Source: Zygnema cylindricum (taxonomy: Eukaryota; Streptophyta; Zygnematophyceae; Zygnematales; Zygnemataceae). Taken from it: 64,000 bases of DNA. The notes beneath the pieces were generated by a model, which saw only the letters and a list, made by a program, of their open reading frames with translations, did no database searches and had not been told where the DNA came from. The translations under genes and the position numbers were made by a program. The stretch lies in assembly GCA_037447655.1 (NCBI GenBank), contig JBBHKE010001544.1:1-64000 (forward strand). The letters are read 5' to 3'. Below, in pieces: positions 10,637 to 19,538 of the stretch (its first letter is position 1; each line of letters opens with the position of its first letter).

Positions 10637-11600
10637 ATGAAGGTCTCAGAGTTGCAGGTTATGGGCCCACCCTCTAGTGTGCCCATATTCAATGGGACTA
10701 GGTTCATCTACTGGGAGAGTATGATGATGGGAGCCCTATGTGAGAAAAGATTTTGGGGAATAGTGAGTGGGCGAGTGAAGCGCCCATCCGGTCCTGCTAT
10801 TCCTCCATGGTTTGGAAAAAGCAGATTTGGTAGGAAACCAGATCCACCGTCATCAGAGGAATCAGAAGACGGAGAAAGCATCGTGATGGAAAAAGGGAAA
10901 GAAAAAGAGAAATACACACCTATAGCAAACGGATCTGCTTTCATGTCTCCTATTCCGAAGAATGAGGAGAATGATATCGATACCTGGGACTACAACAACA
11001 TCGTAGCCAAGCATTTTATCCTGCGTCATCTCACACAAGGACTCGCAAGTCCTCATTTGCAGGTGGAAAGGGCATCTGATCTGTGGGATGCGCTTATAGA
11101 GATGTACCGTAGCGGTACTATTCAGGAACAGAAGCTAGCAGACCAAAGGATCAATGGATACTTTCAGAAAGGAGAGAAGATGCCCGATTTCTGCAATGAG
11201 CTGGCTATAATTTTCATGGAGTTAGTGTGCCGGAAAAGTAGAAACCAAGAAGACAAAGGTACATTGTTTACTCATTAAACTACCCGATGAGTATGAGAAC
11301 ATTGTAAACCGGGTACAGGATCTACCGAACTCCATGTGGGTATGGAATTCAGTAGTTGGTATGATTCTCGTCCGAGAAAATACAATCCAAATCCGAAAGG
11401 GAGTTAAGAACGCACAAGCCTTGGTGGCTGGAGCAAGTTGGAGAAACAAAGATTCACGGAAACCCGTTGGAATTCATGGAGGGGAAGACCTGAAAAATCA
11501 ATCCAATGAATCCGGAACAAGGGGACCAAAGGGGCTTTGTCACTTTGTAAGAAACCCGGGCATTACATGGCAGATGCACCAAACTGACTGAGCTTCGGAT
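10637..11600 (+). pseudogene. Element L Gag
   Basis: The Gag frame opens at an ATG inside the LTR (10637) and reads MKVSELQVMGPP through the primer-binding site, then VPIFNG, YWESMMMGALCEKRFWGIVSG and a linker. The UBN2-like copia Gag body follows (HFILRHLTQGLASPHLQVERASDLWDAL... is shared with C at 50270-50360). The frame breaks near 11225-11278. The C-terminal part returns at 11334-11591 with ENTIQIRKG, SWRNKDSRKP and the zinc knuckle region GLCHFVRNPG, where the second Cys and the His are lost. In the family Gag forms the virus-like particle and binds element RNA. Confidence 0.85.
10657..10671 (+). other. Primer-binding site of L (initiator tRNA-Met half)
   Basis: GGTTATGGGCCCACC directly follows the LTR CA end. 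It is complementary to the anticodon arm of initiator tRNA-Met (GGUGGGCCCAUAACC in plants, from memory), the internal primer used by Drosophila copia. The ATG inside it is the complement of the CAU anticodon and is in frame with Gag. Confidence 0.85.
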
Positions 11601-13953
11601 AATGGAGGGGCACACCGGGGGTCAAACATGAGGGAAGAAAAAGGCACTTGTCACACAGGTACTGGAGGAGGAATCCGATGAGGAGGACGACGAACTTCTT
11701 TTGGATGAGGAGTTGGAGGCAAAAACAGAAGTCGAAATTCCACGAAAGCAGAAAATGTGCTTTCGGTGGATTGAAAGGTGAAGGAGGTTGGATTGTGGAT
11801 TTAGGTGAATCTATGCACATGTGGAATAATAAGCATCTGTTTACTAAATTGAGAAAGATCCCTACAGTAGAGATTGAATATGGGGATAGGAGGGTAGTGA
11901 CCACTACTTATGTAGGATCGGTAGATCTGAAAGTCGTAGTGGAAGGAAAAACCTCAATAGTTACGTTCTCCGATGTATTGTTTATTCCGAAGTTAAACAA
12001 AAATCATATCTCTACGTTTGTATTAGATGATAAAGGATTTGAAACTAGCACCAGAAAAGGAGTCTTTACAGCTAGCTTTGAGGAAGATGTGTATTTCACT
12101 GCTGAGAAATGTAGCCAAGGAATGTTCAGGCTTGCTTTAAGTAATGAAAAACTCGAACTTTACTATGTTGGTGTCAATGATATTATGTTGTGGCATAAGA
12201 GACTTGGGCATGTGAATCTAGAAAAGTTAACAGAAATGAAAAAGTCGGGAGTAGTTGAAGGAATACGCTTTGGGGAAAATGATAATGTGAGTGATTGCAG
12301 TGGGTGTGCTCAAGGTAAAGCACACAGATTACCATTCCCAAAGGAAGCAACTTATAAAGGAGAAAAGGTTCTTGATTTGGTACACACGGACATTTGGGGA
12401 CCGGCGAGAGTGCCATCACCCGGAGGCAAAAGATTTATGCTAACCATTACTGATGATTGGTCCCGGTACTCCCGAGTATACTTTCTAAAAAATATATCAG
12501 AAACTCTGGAGTATTTCAAACAATATAAGACATGGGTTGAGAAACTTCACGAGACCTTAATAAAGAGAGTAAGAAGTGACAATGGAGGAGAATATACCTC
12601 CAATCAATTTGAGGAGTTCTTAAGGGAGGATGGTGTTCAACATCAAAAGACAGTTCCAGAAAACCCGAAACAGAATGGTGTTGCCAAGAGATTGAATAGG
12701 ACACTAAATGATAGTGCACGGAGTATGTTGTCAGATAAAAGGATAGGAAAAAGATTTTGGGCTGAAGCTATGAATTGTGCAAATTATTTGAGAAACAAAG
12801 TTCTAACTTCGGCGGTGAAAGGCCAAACTCCATATGAGAAATGGACTGGCCGAAAACCAGATCTATCTCATTTAAAGGTTTTCGGTAGTAAAGTCTTCAG
12901 TTTAGATACAGATAAATCAAACTGGAAACTAGATCCTAAAGGGAAACCAGGATACTTGCTAGGATATGATGAGGATGTAAAAGGGTATAGAGTATATGAT
13001 CTAAAGAGAGAAGATATAATATTAGTAAAACATCTGGTAGCTATGGATGAAGGGAAGTCGGTATATCCCTTTAAATCCTCAAAACTAGTCAGAATCAGAG
13101 TTGAGTCAGACAATTCTGATGACTTTCATCTCCCTAACTATCCGGGTTTTCAAGAAGACGATACTCTTGCAGGTTCAGATGATATCCTTGCAGATTCAAA
13201 ACAGACAGAGAAAGACTTGAACTTGGAAACACCAATGACACAAGCGGAAGACGTGGTGGAAACGGATATGGATCCGACGGACAGGGGAGAAGCCGTGGTG
13301 AATCGAAAGAATCAACGAGAACCATCTATTCCAGCCGCATATTTTGAGGGAGGGAGAAGAACCAGCAAAAGGCTTCAAGAGAAACAAGTTAATAACAAGG
13401 TAACTAAACTATCTCACCCGGATGAACCTCAAACATATGAAGAGGCAATGAACTATCCGGAAAGAAACCGGTGGAAGACGGCCGTCTATGAAGAGATGAC
13501 TTCAATCATGGCGGCTGATACATGGGAGCTGGTGGACTGTCCACCCGATAGAAAACCAATTGAATGTAAGGGGGTTTTCATACTAAAACTGAATCCGGAC
13601 AATACAATTGAGCGGTATAAGGCTAGGTTAGTGGCAAAAGGTTTTACTCAGAAAGAGGGAATAGACTACGAAGAAACCTTCGCTCCGGTAGTCAGATTTC
13701 CCTCGGTCCAAATACTTCTCAGTTTGGCAGCTGTAGAAAACATGGAAGTCCACCAGATGGACAGCGTTCCTACATGGAGAACTAGAGGAGGAGATCTTGA
13801 TGCGACAACCGGAAGGATTCGTGGAACAAGGAGAGGAAAGTAAGGTATGTCGGCTAACAAAATCTCTCTATGGTTTGAAACAGGCGCCCAGACAATGGAA
13901 AAGGAAACTTGATGAATTCCTTACCAGTCTGGGATACTTTCGCATCAGTTCAG
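11601..13953 (+). pseudogene. Element L pol: protease, integrase, partial RT
   Basis: The open stretch 11648-13843 encodes the protease region (GGWIVDLGESMHMWNN, where the usual DSGAS active site reads DLGES, so catalysis is probably lost). The zinc region WHKRLGHVNLEKL and DCSGCAQGKAH comes next, then an integrase core with HTDIWGP, VRSDNGGEY and KQNGVAKRLNRTL. The IN-RT linker (REPSIPAAYFEGGRRTSKRL) and the RT start (YKARLVAKGFTQKEGIDY, VEVHQMD-type) follow. A 7-base deletion near 13760 shifts the frame after HQMD. RT resumes up to FLTSLGYFRISS at 13953, where the LTR of M begins. The rest of L's RT, RNase H and 3' LTR are not in the window. Confidence 0.9.
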
Positions 13954-14566
13954 TGAAACTCTAAGACCTCCATTGGCCCTCAGAGTAAGCAGATCCAAAA
14001 AGAAGCTTATCTAGATAGTGCCGACTCCAAGTTGATATAAACCCAAATGATTGACCCCTTGACAATCAGAACCCAAATATAGATGCACCCCTGTGATATA
14101 ACACTTTCTGTGTGGTCAGTTCCACCACAGAATGCTAAGTTAGAATAAGAGATTTGGACACATTCACCCACTTTGACTTTCCCACTGAATATGTGCCAAC
14201 CTGGCACGCAAAGAATCTGTCCGACTACACCCCTATGTAGCCTGGACTCCCCTGAGTTTGCAGCAAAAAGAATCACTGAAAATGGTCAAGTAAATTGATA
14301 GTTATGGCTGGCCAAAGTTTGCCATTTATAGAAGGTGCTCTCTGGGAGAGGCAACTACTTACCCAAAATTTTCTAAGTCCTATTCCCTCTCTAAAACTCT
14401 ATCTACTGAAGTACGACACCAATCAAATTACTGTCTCGTACAGAAAAGTACAGGTGCCGGTGTACTTTCTGTACGGCCATTGTACGACATGGCCGAAATG
14501 TCGACACGTGTAAAATCAGGATATTTTCACGTAATCTCCGAAATTCCCGTAATCCAATGTTATCAC

Positions 14567-14588
14567 GCCACGTGTCATCTGACGTGGC
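14567..14588. promoter_or_regulatory. Inverted repeat GCCACGT / ACGTGGC in the M LTR
   Basis: GCCACGT (14567-14573) and ACGTGGC (14582-14588) are reverse complements with an 8-base spacer. Both hold ACGTG, the core of G-box/ABRE sites bound by plant bZIP and bHLH factors. The same pair is at 17727-17748 in the other M LTR. The D LTRs have equivalents with other arms: ACGTGGC/GCCACGT near 46151 and ACGTAGC/GCTACGT near 57982. The last pair keeps complementarity by a double change. Confidence 0.6.
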
Positions 14589-14861
14589 AAATACCGTAAA
14601 ACGCCAAAAGTATCTTTTCCGTGATCACGACGCCTATCGCGGCCGTCCGATCAATACCGGCTATAATCCTAGCCGCTGAAATTCGTCGCGCAGTATTTGT
14701 TTCGCTATCGAAACAAATGCGCGGTATCCGTTCTGTCCGTGTACCGTACTGTGTACTAAATCAAACTGTATCCATGCACTAAGTATCTTTTCGCCGTTAA
14801 ACGAATTAATCTACATGTGACAATTTATATATTTATCAAATCAAATACATGCTAATATGTA

Positions 14862-14945
14862 TCCTAGGCCTAACGGTTAGAGCTACCGTCTGAATGAAAT
14901 TGACGGACGGCAGGTGCCAGGATCAATTCCTCGGTCCGTCAATTA
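14862..14945 (+). other. tRNA-like block in the M 3' LTR (antisense to M)
   Basis: The plus strand has TAGGCCTAACGGTTAGAG (A-box-like, close to true tRNA) and GGATCAATTCC (B-box-like). ATTGACGGAC and GTCCGTCAAT form a perfect 10-bp stem around the B-box arm. This is the best-preserved outer stem of the set. Confidence 0.65.
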
Positions 14946-15127
14946 ACTTTTAGTATATATCTAATCCACCCCTTGTCTTCTCTAGTGAGCATTAGGCAGC
15001 CATGGCTCTAGCTCCCTATCAAGCCTTCTGTGACTACAACAAGTATGGGGGCTTGGAGAAGGGAGTCAGGGACATACTGCCTTTGCTCTTTTTCTATAAA
15101 GACCTAGAAAATACTCAAATATCAACA

Positions 15128-15145
15128 CTCCCCTTATTTTCTAGT
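15128..15145 (-). other. Polypurine tract of element M
   Basis: On the minus strand GACTAGAAAATAAGGGGAG directly precedes the LTR start. The same sequence lies at the pol end of C (54261-54279), where the TAG is the pol stop codon. Confidence 0.75.
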
Positions 15146-15160
15146 CTACCTTTTCAACTC

Positions 15161-15658
15161 TTACAAACAAATAAACAAACACTCCTTCCCCTTTTTCCTT
15201 TTTCTTTTCCTTTTATAAAACTTAAGAAAAATACTCTCGTATTTAAAACAACGCATTAGATGAACTGAAATAATAATTGCATCACACATTTCATTTAGCA
15301 TCTCACTTATCATAAATCCGATCAAAGATTTTATCCACCTCCTCTCTTTTTCATCCAACCAGAATCTACTTTCCCCTTTGCATTTCCAACAGTCAGCCCC
15401 ATCCCCAACCTGCAACACATATTCGGATGATAACCCTTTTACAGGCACATCTTCACAAATGACATCACACCAAGTAGTGATGTCAAATCGATCCACCCCC
15501 AAATATTCCCCAAAAACACTAGTCCCCACTAAGTTCCTCATAAGATCTACATCTTTCGTACTCATATTTTTAACCATGATAATTACCCCCTTTTCTGAAC
15601 TTCCCTCACTCTCTCTCATGGAATTCTTTCCACTATTACTTTCTAATTTAATTCCCAA
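15161..15658 (-). CDS. Element M second ORF, RNase H-like remnant
   Basis: An uninterrupted 165-codon frame lies between the truncated Gag-protease frame and the polypurine tract. Residues of about 50-95 (DITTWCDVICEDVP, then EYVLQVGDGADCWK) resemble the RNase H stretch of C (DITTWSDASYGDAP, GYVLYVGDGACCW). The acidic residues and the later EAEYM and DNQAA motifs are missing. The C-terminus is very basic (KRKRKRKKGK). The start is uncertain, since several Met codons occur. I read it as a leftover of pol in a shortened element. Translation is possible but unproven. Confidence 0.45.
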   Translation of the reverse strand: MGIKLESNSGKNSMRESEGSSEKGVIIMVKNMSTKDVDLMRNLVGTSVFGEYLGVDRFDITTWCDVICEDVPVKGLSSEYVLQVGDGADCWKCKGESRFWLDEKERRWIKSLIGFMISEMLNEMCDAIIISVHLMRCFKYESIFLKFYKRKRKRKKGKECLFICL

Positions 15659-16217
15659 TAAATATTTCTTCTCCCCTTAACCTTTAATCAAATATTTCTC
15701 TTCTCCCCTATCCTTTAAAACCTCTTCGAGTTTCACTTCTCCCCTTTCCTCGGAATCCGTTGAAGTCTCCCTTTCCGACCAGTTTTGTGTTTCCCTATTA
15801 TCTATAAAATTATCCTCATTAATTTTTATCTTTCCCGTTTTCACTTATGGATCGTAGAACTGACTTTCTCATTTCTAAGTCATACACTCTACACTTCTCG
15901 ACATCCTGAAGTACCTCCTCTCTCTTTACTTCGCTTATACCTCCAAAAGCACACTGTTGCCTTCGTGCAATTACTGTGTGCTTTTCTCTCTTCCCCATAC
16001 TACTAGTCCGGAGAAGCTCTAAAAAATCTTCATCCTCTTTCTCCTCTTCCCCTTCTTCCTCCTCATCCACATTCCAACTTCTAAGTTTTTCCAAACAAGG
16101 GCATTCCTCCATATAATAACCTGGTTCCCTACAAAAGAAGCAAACCCCTTTTTTCAAAGCTCCCCTTTCTTTTCCTCTCCCTCTCTTTCCACCAAAGTTT
16201 CGATAGGGTTTACCTTT

Positions 16218-16320
16218 GTCTTTCTTTCTCTCATCACGCTTCCGCTCGTCACCACCGTTCCTCTCATCACGCTTCCGCTCATCACCACCGTTCCTCTCAT
16301 CACGCTTCTGCCAATCACCA
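16218..16320 (-). repeat. 30-bp tandem repeat inside M gag
   Basis: Three near-identical 30-base units (CATCACGCTTCCGCTC plus a TCACCACCGTTC spacer on the plus strand) encode a charged DERKRDERNGG repeat just before the zinc knuckle. Confidence 0.8.
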
Positions 16321-17100
16321 CCAGCTGAAAATGCATTGACCCTGTCCCTTCCCCTACGAAGCTCCAAAGTGTTTTCCCTCACAAGAATTATCCCCATGGT
16401 AAAGCTCCAAGTCCATGAGGAGCCATCCATTGCCTGCATACGACAAATTATGTTTTTGTACTCATCTGGGAGTTTCATAAGTAGTGTATTAATCTTACTC
16501 TCCTCAGATTCTACATATCCCGCACTAGTAAGCTCAACATATAACGCAGCAATATCATTGCAAAACTCTATCATGCTACCGCCTTTATAAACGTAGGCAT
16601 CTATTTCATGTTTTACTAATTGCTGCCTCTGAATAGTCTCACTCTTATAAATCTGAATTAGTGCTTCCCATAGCTCTGAAGACTTGGTTAGACTTAAAAG
16701 AGAGATAGCTATCGACTTAGACACATATCTAAGTAGGAGATGTTTTGCTATAGTGTTTTTGTATTCCCATATTTTCCTGTCATTTTCTTCAGTTTTAATC
16801 CCTACATGTGGTACCATAGCTGAGAGCCTAGCTCCCCTCACCATAGGTGTCCCTTTTTCCTTCTCCCCTATTTCCCCATCCACGGAAAGATTTTTTCCCT
16901 CACCTTCCGTTGCATCTGAACTCCGGTTGATATTCTGGGCAGCCTCAGATGAATCTCCATAGTAAGCTCCTCGAAAGCCAGGCGGCGGACATCTCACTTG
17001 TCCCGAAACAATTCCCCATAAGTGCTTCTCGAAAAGCAATCACGCCATTGTAAACTCCCAGTAAGTGAAGTGTGTTCCATCGAACATAGGCACCCTAGAT

Positions 17101-17115
17101 GGTGGGCCCATAACC
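17101..17115 (-). other. Primer-binding site of M
   Basis: The reverse complement is GGTTATGGGCCCACC, identical to the sites of L and C, next to the LTR end. The internal ATG is in frame with Gag. Confidence 0.8.
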
Positions 17116-17753
17116 AGAAACTCTGAGACCTCCATTGGCCCTCAGAGTAAGCAGATCCAAAAAGAAGCTTATCTAGATAGTGCCGACTCCAAGTTGATAT
17201 AAACCCAAATGATTGACCCCTTGAATATCAAAACCCAAATATAGATTCACCCCTGTGAAATAACACATTCTGTGTGGTCAGTTCCACCACAGAATGCAAA
17301 GTTAAAATATGAGATTGGACACATTCACCCACTTTGACTTTCCCACCGAATATGTGCCACCCTGGCACGCAAAGCCTCTGACTGACTACACCCTTGTGTA
17401 GCCTGGACTCACTGAGTCCGCAGCAAAAAGAATCACTCAAAATGGTCAAGTAAATTGATAGTTATGGCTGGCCAAAGTTTGCCATTTATAGAAGGTGCTC
17501 TCTGGGAGAGGCAACTACTTACCCAAAATTTTATAAGTCCTATTCCCTCTCTAAAACTCTATCTACTGAAGTACGACACCAATCAAATTACTGTGTCGTA
17601 CAGAAAAGTTTAGGTGCCGGTGAACTTTTTGTACGACCATTGTACGACATGGCCAAAATGTCGACACGTGTGAAATCAGGATTAGTTCCTGTAATCTCCG
17701 AAATTCCCGTAATCCAATGTTATCACGCCACGTGTCATCTGACGTGGCAAATA
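17116..17753 (-). repeat. 5' LTR of M, truncated by H
   Basis: It matches 13954-14595 closely (CTCTGAGACCTCCATTGGCC, the CACAGAATG segment, GTACGACACC and others). The terminal TG has become AG. It stops after GACGTGGCAAATA at 17753, where the A repeat of H begins. The sister LTR continues with CCGTAAAACGCC. About 530 bp of U3, including the tRNA-like block, is missing and is not found on the far side of H. Confidence 0.8.
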
Positions 17754-18039
17754 TGTCGAGCGTGCCAGAGATACACAAAGGAAGGGCCCGCTGCCCGGAA
17801 TGGCCGGTCTTGGCGTCCTGCAAAGAACCCACCAATGCGAATGCTTCCTATAATAATGATAATGCCCACTGCTGACCCCATCCCTCCCAACAGGAATGCA
17901 TGCACAGATAGGAGAGGCACAAAGATAGGGAATAGGGATGAGTGCATGGGAAGGCGAAAAGATCTCCCCTCCCCCTTACTTTTCCCATAAAGCCAGGGAA
18001 AGGGGTTGGGTTCTCGGTAATCGGGTCGGTGCCCCAATT
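17754..18039 (-). repeat. Element H terminal repeat A (outer copy)
   Basis: This 286-bp block is about 96% identical by eye to A' at 19212-19497. On the minus strand it runs from TTGGGGCACCG to GCTCGACA. It forms the left outer end of H and abuts M's LTR. Short ORFs inside (a hydrophobic GSAVGIIIII segment) occur in both copies and are probably not genes. Confidence 0.85.
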
Positions 18040-19209
18040 AAACTTTATCCACAGAAAGTCTATAGCATTATTTCCCTCAAAACCCACTGTTTCGATGCCA
18101 GGAAATTGCAGTTTTACTCTGGGAAGTTCCCGCCAAAGCAAAAGAGACTACACGGGAAGACACAAATGCACTACCACGTGGACATATAAAAGAAATAAAT
18201 AGGAATGGCTGTTTCAGATTTAACAATATCACCTTGACCACAGAAATAAAATATAAGATGGGAAATATAAAAGATGGCGAAGCAAGCTTAACATATCCCA
18301 GCAATTTACGATGACAATGGGAGAAAGGCGAAATCTCTCCTGATGGCAGTGTAAATAGGTATGGTACTCCTTCAACCCTCGGTGTCCGCAGCTCAGAACC
18401 GACTAGACTCTTCTCAGTTTCAAGCAGCGAAAAATCCAAAAATCACCCAAAGGGACGACAGTGCCAACCGCCAACCCGAACTATGATTCCCAAAATGGAC
18501 AAATCCAAAACAAAGATGGCAATAGAGTCAAACAACACAAAGATTCTCCAAAAGAAGGTTTGTTGGAATTTCTGAGGGTTTTCACAGGAGACAGTACTGA
18601 AAAGCAACCTGTCTCCTTCGGCCCCAAACGTCTTATACATCAAAGTTTGTCCAAAATCAGGTCCAAAAGTCAAACCTACGCTATTAACCAATGAGCGACC
18701 AGCAAAGGCGATCAAACTGACATAAGACAAAATAATGTGTACTACTCTTAGGGTAAAAAGTTGGACCTCTGACCACGGCTAGATCCGCGGCCGGAATTCC
18801 ACAGTTTTTAAGACAAAGCACTAAAAGGACACGGAAGTGCCAAGCTTTGACTTAATGTAATTAATTAACCACTAGTCAGCTGAATCTGAACTGAATTGCT
18901 ACAGACAGCTAACAGCAAAGTCTAGATTACTGTCCGGAAGTCTACGTGGCAATCCACAATGTACCCTCCACTAGGGCTGGTGGAAACTAGTACTATGTGA
19001 CGGAACTTCGGTCTTTCAGATAGTAGAAATTTGTCGTCCAGCCTCTGTTAGGCACGAAACAAAGTGCGTCTTGTTCAGTAGAGGAAATACTTCAATCCTT
19101 CCGGCAGGTTGTGCGGGCTTTTCCGAAATCTGAGAATAGTACGGGTTGGAAGGGTACGGAAAATCCTCGGTAATATAGAAGTGTGCTTGAAAAGCACTCG
19201 AGCTTGACA
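18040..19209 (-). repeat. Element H terminal repeat B (left copy)
   Basis: About 1170 bp that match 29351-30530. The match is strong over 18050-18700 and weaker over 18700-18880. On the minus strand it begins TGTCAAGCTCGAG and ends near CTTTCTGTGG. It is separated from A' by two bases (GC), giving the junction CTCGACAGCTGTC, a near palindrome. It contains CCACGTGG at 18174-18181 and, on the plus strand, ATATAAAAG at 18184-18192. Confidence 0.85.
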
Positions 19210-19211
19210 GC

Positions 19212-19497
19212 TGTCGAGCGTGCCTGAGAAACACAAAGGAAGGGCCCGCTGCCCGGAATGGCCAGTCTCGGCGTCCTGCAAAGAACCCACCAATGCGAAT
19301 GCTTCCTATAATAATGATAATGCCCACTGCTGACCCCATCCCTCCCAACAGGAATGCATGCACAGATAGGAGAGGCACAAGGATAGGGAATAGGGATGAG
19401 TGCATGGGAAGGCGAAAAGATCTCCCCTCCCCCTTACTTTCCCCATTAAGCCGGGGAAAGGGGTTGGGTTCTCGGTAATCGGGTCGGTGCCCCAATT
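19212..19497 (-). repeat. Element H terminal repeat A' (inner copy)
   Basis: A 286-bp copy of A lying between the coding region and B. On the minus strand its start TTGGGGCACCG follows the polypurine tract directly, as a 3' LTR start would. A'+B (about 1458 bp) may therefore be the 3' LTR. Confidence 0.85.
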
Positions 19498-19511
19498 TCC
19501 CCCCCTCTTAG
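19498..19511 (-). other. Polypurine tract of element H
   Basis: On the minus strand a TAAGAGGGGGGAAAT run ends exactly at the start of A'. This is the expected plus-strand primer site for a reverse-transcribing element. Confidence 0.75.
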
Positions 19512-19538
19512 TCAACCGTGACTAAGAAAAAGAAATAG

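Larger units (their letters stand above)
9665..10656 (+). repeat. 5' LTR of copia element L
   Basis: The LTR starts TGTTGAAATAAAAGGTATTTTCTAGG and ends GAGTTGCA, directly before a primer-binding site. The length is 992 bp. It carries the tRNA-like block on the minus strand, paired GTACAATGG/GTACAG words near 10270, a clear TATA box at 10425-10432 and the conserved GGGAGCAAATTC near 10464. The partner LTR is lost, because L is cut by M at 13953. Confidence 0.85.
13954..15127 (-). repeat. 3' LTR of copia element M
   Basis: The plus-strand edges are TGAAACTCTAAG (the reverse complement of the U5 end) and ATATCAACA, with the M polypurine tract on the right. The length is 1174 bp. It lies inside L's RT (left flank TTCAG). 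It contains the tRNA-like block on the plus strand, an inverted G-box pair at 14567-14588 and the conserved R/U5 words. It is the same subfamily as E and close to the 5' LTR at 17116. Confidence 0.85.
15659..17135 (-). pseudogene. Element M Gag, fused to a protease start, with internal repeats
   Basis: The Gag frame opens at an ATG in the LTR U5 (17135-17133) and reads in frame through the primer-binding site as LVMGPPSRVP. A TGA at 17042-17040 replaces the usual GALCEK context. From 17039 the frame is open for 406 codons. It encodes KHLWGIVSGQVR, the Gag body (KHLLLRYVSKSIAISLL, SELWEALIQIYKSETIQ), three tandem GGDERKRDERN units, a zinc knuckle CFFCREPGYYMEEC in which the His is Tyr, and an acidic linker. 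It then runs into RRQQCAFGGI, the sequence before the protease active site, and diverges. Most of pol is deleted, so M is a short element that keeps mainly gag. It could have moved only with help from an autonomous relative. Confidence 0.8.

Noticed and set aside
16218-16320. CRISPR-like array
   Set aside because: Three directly adjacent coding repeats without unique spacers, in a eukaryotic transposon gag.
18443-18730. ORFs repeated in both B copies (for example 18461-18694 and 29769-30029)
   Set aside because: They occur in both repeats only because the DNA is repeated; frames and ends differ.
19016-19495. 159-codon ORF with a hydrophobic GSAVGIIIII segment, possible env-like protein
   Set aside because: It spans the A'/B repeat boundary, and its counterpart in A (17735-18037) differs at the C-terminus. 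It lies in terminal repeat DNA, with no signal peptide or conserved domain.
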